32,449 nucleotides of DNA, taken from positions 1-32,449 of the forward strand of contig CACHRU010000009.1 in the NCBI GenBank assembly GCA_902582345.1. The letters run 5' to 3'. Numbering within the stretch: position 1 is the stretch's first letter; each line of letters begins with the position of its first letter. The notes beneath the pieces are model-generated. The model saw nothing but the letters and a program-made list of their open reading frames with translations, did no database searches and was not told the DNA's origin. The DNA is from an uncultured Pelagibacteraceae bacterium (GTDB taxonomy: Bacteria > Pseudomonadota > Alphaproteobacteria > Pelagibacterales > Pelagibacteraceae). Below are positions 10,428 to 17,179 of the stretch, in pieces. The translations under genes and the position numbers were made by a program.

Positions 10428-11819
10428 ATGTCTTTTAATTGTAGGTTTGCTCCATCCCCTACTGGACCTCTTCATATTGGAGGTGTCAGAACAGCTTTAT
10501 TTAATTGGCTTCTTGCAAAAAAAAATAAAGGAAAATTCTTTTTAAGAATAGAAGATACCGATAAAGAAAGATCTAAAGATGAGTTTAAAAAACAAATTAT
10601 TTCATCACTAGCATGGTTAGGTATTGAGCATGATGGTGAGGAATATATTCAATCAAAAAATATTAAAAAACATATAACAATAGCCGAAGAACTTCTTAAA
10701 AAAGGATTTGCATATAAATGTTATTGTTCTGAACAGGAAATTAATGAACAAAAAGAAAAATGCAAAAAACAAGGTATACCCTATGTTTATAATAGAAAAT
10801 GGAGAGAAGCAAAAGAACTTAACGTCCCAAAAGATGTACAACCCGTAATTAGATTTAAAAGTAAAATTTCAGGAAATACGATTATAAAAGATTTGGTTCA
10901 AGGTGAAAGAAATATTTCAAATTCTACAATTGAAGATTTTATTATTTTAAGAAAAGATAAATCTCCTACTTATCAATTATCAGCTACAGTGGATGATCAT
11001 GAAATGAAGATTTCTCATGTGATAAGAGGAGATGATCATATGATTAACTCCTTTAAACAAAAACAAATTTACGATGCAATGGGATGGAAAGTGCCTGAGT
11101 TTGCGCATATTCCTTTAATTCATAGTGAACAGGGAAAAAAATTATCTAAAAGAGATAATGCATCTACGTTAGAAGATTACATAAAAATAGGAATTTTATC
11201 AGATGCCTTAAGAAATTATTTGCTAAGATTAGGATGGTCCCACAAAGACAAAGAAATTTTTACAAAACAAGAAAGTATTGATTTGTTTGATTTGAATGGA
11301 GTAGGTAAATCTCCATCAAAACTTGATCTATCGAGAATTTATTCAATTAATGAAACTTACATCAAGACGATAGATGAAAAAGAATTATTTAATTATTTAA
11401 AAGATTATGCATCAAAATATAAAAAACCGCTTAATCAAGTAAAAGAAAAAGCCATTTCAAAATCATTAAGTTTTTTAAAAAATAAGGCTAAAACATTAGA
11501 AGATATATGGAAAAACTCACAATATATCCTAAATGATAAAGTAGAAATAAATGCAGATGATAGGAAGTTATTGAATGATGATGCAAAAAAAATAATCAAA
11601 GATTTTATTGCAAATTATGAAAAAACTGACAATCTTTCTAAAGAAACATTAGAGCCGATAATTAAGTCTTTAATTGAAAATCATAAAACAAATTTTAAAG
11701 GAGTGGGACAACCTTTGAGGATAGCTTTGGTGGGTACACGATTTGGCCCTGGCATATATGATGTTATCAAGTCTTTGGACAAATTAATTGTTTTAGAAAG
11801 ACTTAAAAAAATAATATAA
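10428..11819 (+). CDS. gltX: glutamyl-tRNA synthetase
   Basis: GltX charges tRNA with glutamate. The 463-residue product is a class Ic synthetase. It has the HIGH-type motif HIGG at residues 16-19, the KMSKS-type motif KLSKR at 238-242, LRIEDTDKERS, the tRNA-acceptor and ATP-site block VIRGDDHMINSFKQ, and a C-terminal anticodon-binding domain ending in VGTRFGPGIYDVIKSL. Many alphaproteobacteria lack GlnRS and use GltX for tRNA-Gln followed by amidation; nothing here settles which applies. It ends the rightward run. The 125 bases to the next, convergent gene hold no feature I could identify and no clear terminator hairpin. Confidence 0.97.
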   Translation: MSFNCRFAPSPTGPLHIGGVRTALFNWLLAKKNKGKFFLRIEDTDKERSKDEFKKQIISSLAWLGIEHDGEEYIQSKNIKKHITIAEELLKKGFAYKCYCSEQEINEQKEKCKKQGIPYVYNRKWREAKELNVPKDVQPVIRFKSKISGNTIIKDLVQGERNISNSTIEDFIILRKDKSPTYQLSATVDDHEMKISHVIRGDDHMINSFKQKQIYDAMGWKVPEFAHIPLIHSEQGKKLSKRDNASTLEDYIKIGILSDALRNYLLRLGWSHKDKEIFTKQESIDLFDLNGVGKSPSKLDLSRIYSINETYIKTIDEKELFNYLKDYASKYKKPLNQVKEKAISKSLSFLKNKAKTLEDIWKNSQYILNDKVEINADDRKLLNDDAKKIIKDFIANYEKTDNLSKETLEPIIKSLIENHKTNFKGVGQPLRIALVGTRFGPGIYDVIKSLDKLIVLERLKKII

Positions 11820-11944
11820 TTAAATAAAATGAAACAATTGAAAATTAATCCCAAATTAAAATCATCAATTTTTTTTTCATCATGTTCTTCTTCTAATTCT
11901 TTTTTCTATTTTTAAACCTGTTATAATTTTAAAATTTTATCTAT

Positions 11945-12766
11945 CTATAAAAATTTACTTCCAGCATTAATATAATTACAATTTTGACAATACTTATTTA
12001 TTGCAGGTATTTCTTTTCCTTCCATTAACTTTTTCATCTCAATAATTTTATCTTCTATGTGACTTGAGTCTGTATCATAAGGAATCAAATCACAGGTAAA
12101 TTCTAATTTATTTTTAAATTCTTCTTTTTCTTTTGTTGCATTATAAACTACAAAATAACCTCTTTTTTGAACCTCAAAACCATTTTTTTCGAATAAATAT
12201 TTATAAAAGTCTAACTGAAGCTTATATCCTTCGTGATAAACATCCTCTAAATATCCTTCCAATTTTTTTTCCTTACTCTTGCTTTGCGCTTTGTAATCAA
12301 CTACTATTAATTCTTTGGTATTAAGATTTTGCCATACGTCATCTATCCCGCCAGCTAATTTTAAGTTTAACTTTGGATGAATATATTCGACTCCCTGATT
12401 TCTAGAATTTTGCCATTTTTCAATATCCTTGTGTTTAAAAGGCACTGCATTTAATTTATATTTTTCCATTATAGGATGAGGTGTTTGTTTCGCTCTATGA
12501 TAGTCAAATTCTTTTTTACAAAGATCATCAACTGTATTGTTCAATGTAAATGGAATACTATCCAAATACTTTAAGCCTTCAACTTGATCTAAATAAAAAC
12601 ATCTTTTGCAAGTTAAAAAATCAGAGAATTTTGATCTACTCAGTCTAAATGGTTTTAATTTTTTATTATACTTAAATATTCTCCATAATTGACTTTTCTC
12701 TCTAGATTTTAAGCCATCAGTTTCCTTGAGTTTTTTAGTTTCTTTATCTCTATTTATAAAAATCAT
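11945..12766 (-). CDS. PD-(D/E)XK nuclease superfamily protein, RecB/Cas4-like
   Basis: The 273-residue product has the layout of a RecB/Cas4-type nuclease. A conserved segment LSRSKFSDFLTCKRCFYLD carries Cys53 and Cys56. The acidic motif GGIDDVW (Asp142/143) is followed by IVVDYKAQ (Asp157, Lys159), giving the D...D-x-K core, and QLDFY (Gln184...Tyr188) matches the QxxxY motif. A C-terminal pair, Cys260 and Cys263 (YCQNC), completes four cysteines that could bind an iron-sulfur cluster as in Cas4 and AddB. There is no CRISPR array or other cas gene nearby, so a Cas4 role is not supported. It follows the 61-aa gene after two bases. Substrate and pathway are unknown. Confidence 0.75.
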   Translation of the reverse strand: MIFINRDKETKKLKETDGLKSREKSQLWRIFKYNKKLKPFRLSRSKFSDFLTCKRCFYLDQVEGLKYLDSIPFTLNNTVDDLCKKEFDYHRAKQTPHPIMEKYKLNAVPFKHKDIEKWQNSRNQGVEYIHPKLNLKLAGGIDDVWQNLNTKELIVVDYKAQSKSKEKKLEGYLEDVYHEGYKLQLDFYKYLFEKNGFEVQKRGYFVVYNATKEKEEFKNKLEFTCDLIPYDTDSSHIEDKIIEMKKLMEGKEIPAINKYCQNCNYINAGSKFL

Positions 12767-12768
12767 AA

Positions 12769-12954
12769 TTAATCTTTTTTGAATAGATTAATTATCTTGT
12801 TGTCAGACTTCAATGAATTTAATTGAAGTTCAAGTATATCAATTTTCTTTTCTAATCTCACAAGTCTTTGTTTTGTCTTGATATAATCTGTAACGAAAAG
12901 ATCACCTTCAGAGAGTGATTTTTGTCTGAGTAAGTAAAAGTCAGTAGATTTCAT
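12769..12954 (-). CDS. small coiled-coil protein, function unknown
   Basis: I do not recognise this 61-residue protein. It is highly charged and has no membrane segment. Residues about 25-50 (KTKQRLVRLEKKIDILELQLNSLK in overlapping heptads) look like a coiled coil, so it may oligomerise or bind a partner. A strong ribosome-binding site, AAGGAGG on the minus strand at 12959-12965, sits four bases before the ATG and fixes the start. That is notable in a window where few genes have one. It is the first gene of a two-gene unit with the PD-(D/E)XK nuclease-like gene two bases downstream, which suggests the two act together. Confidence 0.6.
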   Translation of the reverse strand: MKSTDFYLLRQKSLSEGDLFVTDYIKTKQRLVRLEKKIDILELQLNSLKSDNKIINLFKKD

Positions 12955-12958
12955 ATAG

Positions 12959-12980
12959 CCTCCTTGTTGGGTTTCAACAA
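12959..12980 (-). promoter_or_regulatory. inverted repeat touching the ribosome-binding site of the 61-aa gene
   Basis: On the minus strand a perfect 6-bp stem, TTGTTG (12980-12975) and CAACAA (12969-12964), with a 5-base loop, ends inside the AAGGAGG ribosome-binding site (12965-12959). If it folds in the mRNA it would hide two bases of the site, a possible translational control element. It may equally be an operator. Folding is not tested. Confidence 0.4.
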
Positions 12981-12999
12981 ACTAATATTACTTTAGACT

Positions 13000-13027
13000 A
13001 ATATAAGCATTAATTTTATATTTTCAA
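13000..13027 (-). promoter_or_regulatory. candidate promoter for the 61-aa / nuclease unit
   Basis: On the minus strand TTGAAA (13027-13022) and TATATT (13005-13000) are separated by 16 bases, with TGC just before the -10, about 45 bases before the 61-aa start. In AT-rich DNA such matches arise easily, so this is only a candidate. Confidence 0.35.
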
Positions 13028-13054
13028 GCTATCAATTATTTTTTATCTTCATAA

Positions 13055-13083
13055 TTGCGTTTAATCGAATTGTTAATTATATT
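13055..13083 (+). promoter_or_regulatory. candidate promoter placing the DUF1476 mRNA start at its ATG
   Basis: TTGCGT (13055-13060) and TATATT (13078-13083) are exactly 17 bases apart. The ATG of the DUF1476 gene begins seven bases after the -10, which is where transcription would start, and no ribosome-binding site is present. This implies a leaderless mRNA. Confidence 0.45.
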
Positions 13084-13089
13084 GTTACT

Positions 13090-13404
13090 ATGAGTTCTTT
13101 TGATGATAGAAAAAAATCATTTGAAAAAAAATTTGCTAACGAGCAAGAGTTGCAATTTAAGATAACAGGTAGAAGAAATAAGTATTTTGGTGAATGGGCA
13201 GCTGAAAAACTCAACAAAAAAGACCAGGAAATTGAAACCTATATTAATGAGGTTATGAGAGCTGATTTAAAAGCACCTGGTGATATGGATCTTATTGAAA
13301 AAGTTCAAAAAGATTTAGATACTTTAGACAATAAGATTTCCATAGATGAAATTAAGTCCAAACTAGATGAATGCTTTGAAAAGGCAAAAAAAGATTTTTA
13401 TTAA
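13090..13404 (+). CDS. DUF1476 protein, F1-ATPase inhibitor zeta subunit family
   Basis: The 104-residue product matches the alphaproteobacterial DUF1476 family throughout: MSSFDDRKKSFEKKFANEQE at the start, then FKITGRRNKYFGEWAAEKL, ADLKAPGDMDLIEKVQKDLD and the acidic C-terminal helix. In Paracoccus denitrificans the family member is the zeta subunit, which inhibits ATP hydrolysis by the F1 part of ATP synthase, chiefly through its N-terminal region. By homology this one should limit wasteful ATP hydrolysis when the membrane is de-energised. It is a single-gene unit transcribed toward a convergent operon, whose last stop codon begins only one base beyond its own. ATP synthase genes are not in the window. 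Confidence 0.88.
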   Translation: MSSFDDRKKSFEKKFANEQELQFKITGRRNKYFGEWAAEKLNKKDQEIETYINEVMRADLKAPGDMDLIEKVQKDLDTLDNKISIDEIKSKLDECFEKAKKDFY

Positions 13405-13405
13405 A

Positions 13406-14299
13406 TTATCTAAACTTAGTTATAAAGCTTCTAAAAAGTAATAATAAAAACAAAAGTGAAACTATTTGGAAAAAAATACTTGTTAATATATAAAAATTTT
13501 TTTTAATATTTGAAGATTGTAGTTCACTTATCTTTTCATTCAATTTTTCTAACAAATCATCCGATTCTAATATAAATAATTCACTTAATTCGTCCATAAT
13601 TTCCATGTCGTTTTCAATTTTTTTTAATAAAAGCATTTTATACTTATAAACGTCATACCATTCTCTCATGCTGAATTCTTTTATCGCTTTCTCTCTATAT
13701 TTTTTCAGTTCAGAATAGGTTTTGTCTCTCCAATGATGTTCAAAACCAAGTAACTTTGTGTAAATAATAATGTTTTTATCAAAAAATTTATCTCTATCTT
13801 TTTTAAAAGGATTGAAATCGGCTTGAAATAAGTAAGGTAACGAGGGGTATTTATCTTTTCCTATTTTGTTAAATATTTCCTCATTAATAAGGTGTAGTTG
13901 TGCATATTGAGACCTAATCTCTATTGTCATGTCTGTAACTTCTATAATCTCTTTCATCATCATTCTCCCTAAATCTTGAGCATTTACTTCAGCACTTTTT
14001 CTGTTTAAAAAATTATATGTGTCAACCTCATTTAAAATATAAGATTTTATAAGCAAGTTTCTTCTTAATAAAATTGGAGTAAAATTTAGTCCGCCACCCA
14101 TTGAAATACTATCCAAAGTCTCGCTTATTGTTTCATATTTAGACAAACTATTATTTATATTTTGGTATTCTATATTTAAATTTCTAATCTTATCTTCGGT
14201 CCTAATAACCATTTGATCAAAACCAAAAGATAAAATTGTAGAAAAAGCTACAAAGAAAATTAAAATTAAAGATTTTCTGTTTAGTGTGCCACGCCTCAT
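13406..14299 (-). CDS. two-helix membrane protein with helical extracytoplasmic domain, function unknown
   Basis: I do not recognise this 297-residue protein. It has one membrane helix near the N-terminus (about residues 10-27) and one near the C-terminus (about 269-289). Between them lie some 240 mostly charged, helix-prone residues that should face the periplasm. The layout resembles the sensing half of a chemoreceptor or sensor kinase, but no HAMP, kinase or signalling domain follows the second helix. It is the last gene of the PrsW operon; its start overlaps the previous gene by four bases (ATGA). That gene encodes a protein of the same size and layout, so the two may form a pair or complex. 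Confidence 0.6.
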   Translation of the reverse strand: MRRGTLNRKSLILIFFVAFSTILSFGFDQMVIRTEDKIRNLNIEYQNINNSLSKYETISETLDSISMGGGLNFTPILLRRNLLIKSYILNEVDTYNFLNRKSAEVNAQDLGRMMMKEIIEVTDMTIEIRSQYAQLHLINEEIFNKIGKDKYPSLPYLFQADFNPFKKDRDKFFDKNIIIYTKLLGFEHHWRDKTYSELKKYREKAIKEFSMREWYDVYKYKMLLLKKIENDMEIMDELSELFILESDDLLEKLNEKISELQSSNIKKNFYILTSIFFQIVSLLFLLLLFRSFITKFR

Positions 14300-15198
14300 A
14301 GTTTTTTTCCTCTTTTCAAAGCAATTTTTACTGATGAGATTTCAAAAAATTGAATTATGATAAAGACTAATAATTGTAAAAGAAAAGCTAGTAAAATTAT
14401 ATTTTTCTCTTTATTTGAGAGATCAATTATCTCTTCATTAATTATTTTTAAATTTTCATCTACGGTAATTAAGCTCCCGTTAAAATATCTTAAAAGATAT
14501 TCAAAAAGAGTTTCTAAATCTTCCCATAAATTAATTGTCTCATTATACACTTCCTCAAATTGACCTTGATCTTTAAGATATTTCAATCTACTTTTATTGC
14601 TGATTGAAGATTTTATCTCTTCACCTAAATCTCTGAAAGATCTTTGATAAATGATGCTTTCTAATTCTATTGGATTAAGTTTTTCTAGGGAAATAAAAGT
14701 TTTTTTAATATTTTCAGCTATATTTTTTAAATTTTTGATTTCTTCATCAGTAAAAACATCATATTCAAATAAAAAATTATATTCGGATTCGGTAAATACC
14801 GAAACAAATTCTGACATCATTTTTTCATCACGAACCATGTCGTATAATGCGTAAGTCTGTAAATCATTTGGAGATGAAACCGCTTTTCCAAATTGATTAA
14901 GCCTTAAAAACTCCAGATTTTGTTCAAAAGACCCCTCTAAATTTTTATATTGTCTAATTTTATTTTTATAATCTATTACCATTTTAGTATATTTTTCAGA
15001 TAAGGATTTTGCTCTTGAATTTTCGAGATGTTCGAATTCTAAATTGCTTACTTTGTTTTCAATATAAATTGATATAGATGCAGCTGTTAGTGCAAAAATG
15101 GACAAAAATATTCCGATATTTATTATGAAGATTGCTCTTTTTGAATTCTTCGCAATCGCAAAGTAATTCATTAATATAGATAACTTTAAAAGTTTCAT
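14296..15198 (-). CDS. two-helix membrane protein with helical extracytoplasmic domain, function unknown
   Basis: I do not recognise this 300-residue protein. Membrane helices lie at about residues 21-46 and 267-288, with a long, acidic, coiled-coil-like region between them. After the second helix only about 12 basic residues remain, so there is no cytoplasmic output domain. Size and topology mirror the downstream 297-residue protein, although I see no clear sequence match between them by eye. A second in-frame ATG nine codons in (MNYFAIAKNSK) is an alternative start. It begins ten bases after the PrsW stop codon and is coupled to the next gene by an ATGA overlap, so it is plausibly a partner or substrate of the protease. 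Confidence 0.6.
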   Translation of the reverse strand: MKLLKLSILMNYFAIAKNSKRAIFIINIGIFLSIFALTAASISIYIENKVSNLEFEHLENSRAKSLSEKYTKMVIDYKNKIRQYKNLEGSFEQNLEFLRLNQFGKAVSSPNDLQTYALYDMVRDEKMMSEFVSVFTESEYNFLFEYDVFTDEEIKNLKNIAENIKKTFISLEKLNPIELESIIYQRSFRDLGEEIKSSISNKSRLKYLKDQGQFEEVYNETINLWEDLETLFEYLLRYFNGSLITVDENLKIINEEIIDLSNKEKNIILLAFLLQLLVFIIIQFFEISSVKIALKRGKKL

Positions 15199-15208
15199 AA
15201 TTCAAATC

Positions 15209-16021
15209 TTATAAACTTATTAAAAAATTTAATATTAAATAAAAACTTAATACAATTATTGAGGCTAATGAAAAATCTTTTACAGTAATATTGTAATATC
15301 TTACACTAAACATGGTTTTATTATGTTGATTTCGCTTAAAATTTCTAAAAATATAAATTGATCTAAAAAAAAATATAAATGCAGTTATGTATGCTATTTG
15401 TTCACTAATGATATCACTGGAAATACTATAATTCCATAATCCATGTATGCCTACCGGAACCGCTAAAGCTAATATAAGATTGTAAAAATTATATTTTTTT
15501 TCAAATAAAGTTTGAGATATTAAAAAACCCATCATAATTCCACACAATGCATGTACTGGAACGGCAGAAAACGCTCTATAGATCGCTACATAAATTGAGG
15601 GGTCATAAACTATCTTTCCAGACTCATTAATATAGAACAGAACATAATCTATATTTTCCCAAGCAGCGAAACCTAGAGATGCAGCCACTCCATAAACTAA
15701 ACCATCCATGGGTTCATCGAACGCTGTTTTTCGAGTGCAATAGAAAACTATTATCATCATTTTAAATATTTCCTCTAGAAATGCAGCTCTAATGAAGCTA
15801 TCAAAAAAAAGGTAAGTTTCACCAGTTAAATTTTTTTCTGAAAATCTATCGAAATCTACTATAAATAGATCTAGAGCGATGGTTATAGCTGCACCAAAAA
15901 TAAAAGTTTTTATTACTATTTCTTTAGGCTCAGGAAATGCATCTTGTTTAAATACATATAATAAAATTATTATCGCGGGTAGTATTGCAGCTAGAATATA
16001 AAAAAAATTAGAGATTAACAT
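15209..16021 (-). CDS. PrsW-family intramembrane glutamic protease
   Basis: The 270-residue product is a polytopic membrane protein with about seven or eight hydrophobic segments. It carries the PrsW family motifs in order: FPEPKE near residue 29, the paired Glu83-Glu84 with Lys87 in FLEEIFKM, DEPMDGLVYGVAASLGFAAWEN (Glu122, Asn123), PVHALCGIMMG (His157) and HGLWNY (His193). In Bacillus, PrsW performs site-1 cleavage of the anti-sigma factor RsiW. The family belongs with CAAX-type glutamic proteases. No sigma/anti-sigma pair lies here, so the substrate is unknown; the two bitopic-like proteins downstream are candidates. Its ATG shares one base with the stop of the DUF2167 gene. Confidence 0.85.
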   Translation of the reverse strand: MLISNFFYILAAILPAIIILLYVFKQDAFPEPKEIVIKTFIFGAAITIALDLFIVDFDRFSEKNLTGETYLFFDSFIRAAFLEEIFKMMIIVFYCTRKTAFDEPMDGLVYGVAASLGFAAWENIDYVLFYINESGKIVYDPSIYVAIYRAFSAVPVHALCGIMMGFLISQTLFEKKYNFYNLILALAVPVGIHGLWNYSISSDIISEQIAYITAFIFFFRSIYIFRNFKRNQHNKTMFSVRYYNITVKDFSLASIIVLSFYLILNFLISL

Positions 16022-16968
16022 TAATCTTTGTCTAATTTTCTTCTTTTATTTTTTTTCCTTGAGCTAGAACTCTTTTTGCTTTTTTCCCCCTGCATAAAAC
16101 CGAAAGCAGCTATAGGTGCTAGCAATATCCACCAAAATTTTGCAAGTAGTGGCAAAAGTTTCGCAAAAAAACCAGTTTTAGCAATAACTTTTGCTCCAAG
16201 TGATCCTGCGACTAAACTACCTACACCTACGGCAGCAATTTTATCTCCTGACTTATAATCTGTATGTTTGTAACCATCAGAAAAAATTACACCATTTACA
16301 AAATCTTTAGAATATTCAGATTCCTCTTTAAAATTACTTTGATTATTTAGTGTTACAACGTAAGTGGTCTCGATGTAACCTTTTTTTCCAAGGATAAAAT
16401 TTTTAGACTCTAAAGTTTTATTACCATCATTCCAGAATACCTTGTATGAATAACTTACTGATCTATTTTTTTGGTTCAATTCAGGATCGAATACCCACTC
16501 AAAGTCCGTAGCATAATCGAGATTATTTTCTTTATAATATGATTCATTGGATTTAGAAATTTGCTTAAGATCATTTAATAAGTCTTTTGGTTTAACATTT
16601 TTCCAATCATCTAATTTTACGTAACCATTTTCGACATAATAAGTATAAATTGAATAATTTTCCCCTTGTAGAAAAAAAATAATATCGGGGCTTGCAGCTT
16701 TACCAAATTTCCACCAATAAAATTGATTAATTTCTTTATAGCCTTTTAAGTAATACTCACTATCATAAACTTGAATTTTTGCGTTTGCCTCTGGAATTTC
16801 AGTGCTGTGATTTTTGCCGTTAGTATAATTATACCAAGTAAGTGTTAGTAGTTTTTCTCTTAATTCATCTTTATTTGTAATTTTTTTTTTTTATAAAGCA
16901 TGAAGGGTTGTTAAAAAAAGAAAAAGATAAATAAGTAAAAATGAAAAAATTTTATATAATTTTTTCAT
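16021..16968 (-). pseudogene. DUF2167 membrane protein, interrupted by an in-frame stop codon
   Basis: From the ATG at 16966-16968 the frame reads a signal peptide (MKKLYKIFSFLLIYLFLFLT, ending LHAL). It then meets TAA at 16891-16893 and resumes in the same frame for 289 codons to the TAA at 16021-16023. The resumed part matches the DUF2167 family from end to end: the block YYVENGYVKLDDW, the segment FILGKKGYIETTYVV, SGDKIAAVGVGSLVAGSLGAK, then a C-terminal membrane helix with WWILLAPIAAFGF and a basic tail. The stop directly abuts a run of twelve A on the coding strand. No ATG or GTG follows in frame; a TTG at 16479 could only give a 152-residue C-terminal piece. It is either a recent nonsense mutation or a base-call error. 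The family's role is unknown. Confidence 0.65.
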
Positions 16969-16974
16969 TAAACT

Positions 16975-17145
16975 TTATTTATTTTTATTACCAATATTTA
17001 ACAAAAAACCACCTAAAAGCCCTATTGCAATCGGAGAAAATCTTGAAATCTCAGGAGGCAAAAAAGGTGTAAGGTTTATGCCCATATAAGATAGACCAAA
17101 GTCAGCGATTGCAAACACTATTAAAATGATACCTATAATTTGCAT
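16975..17145 (-). CDS. 56-residue membrane protein, two predicted helices
   Basis: This short frame encodes MQIIGIILIVFAIADFGLSY and continues to a second hydrophobic stretch around IAIGLLGGFLLNIG, ending GNKNK. It has two membrane helices joined by a proline-containing loop (NLTPFLPPEIS). I do not recognise the family. It is believable because its composition is that of a real small membrane protein, it ends six bases before the DUF2167 ATG, and a good promoter lies right in front of it (17151-17179). There is no ribosome-binding site; the mRNA appears to start at or next to its ATG. It would be the first gene of the PrsW operon. Confidence 0.55.
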   Translation of the reverse strand: MQIIGIILIVFAIADFGLSYMGINLTPFLPPEISRFSPIAIGLLGGFLLNIGNKNK

Positions 17146-17150
17146 GAATC

Positions 17151-17179
17151 ATTTTAAAAAAATAGTTCAAGATTTTCAA
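17151..17179 (-). promoter_or_regulatory. candidate promoter of the PrsW operon
   Basis: On the minus strand TTGAAA (17179-17174) and TAAAAT (17156-17151) are separated by 17 bases, each 5 of 6 to the sigma-70 consensus. The ATG of the 56-residue gene begins six bases after the -10, so transcription would start at or within a base of the ATG. Confidence 0.5.

Noticed and set aside
11829-11915. 28-codon open frame after gltX
   Set aside because: Too short, low-complexity Ser/Phe-rich product, no ribosome-binding site, convergent spacer; no support as a gene.
11945-12766. Cas4 gene of a CRISPR system
   Set aside because: The fold motifs match, but no repeats, spacers or other cas genes occur in the window.
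14777-14800. Palindrome TTCGGTA/TACCGAA
   Set aside because: It lies inside the coding region of the 300-aa membrane protein, where ordinary codons explain it, and no start or promoter is near.
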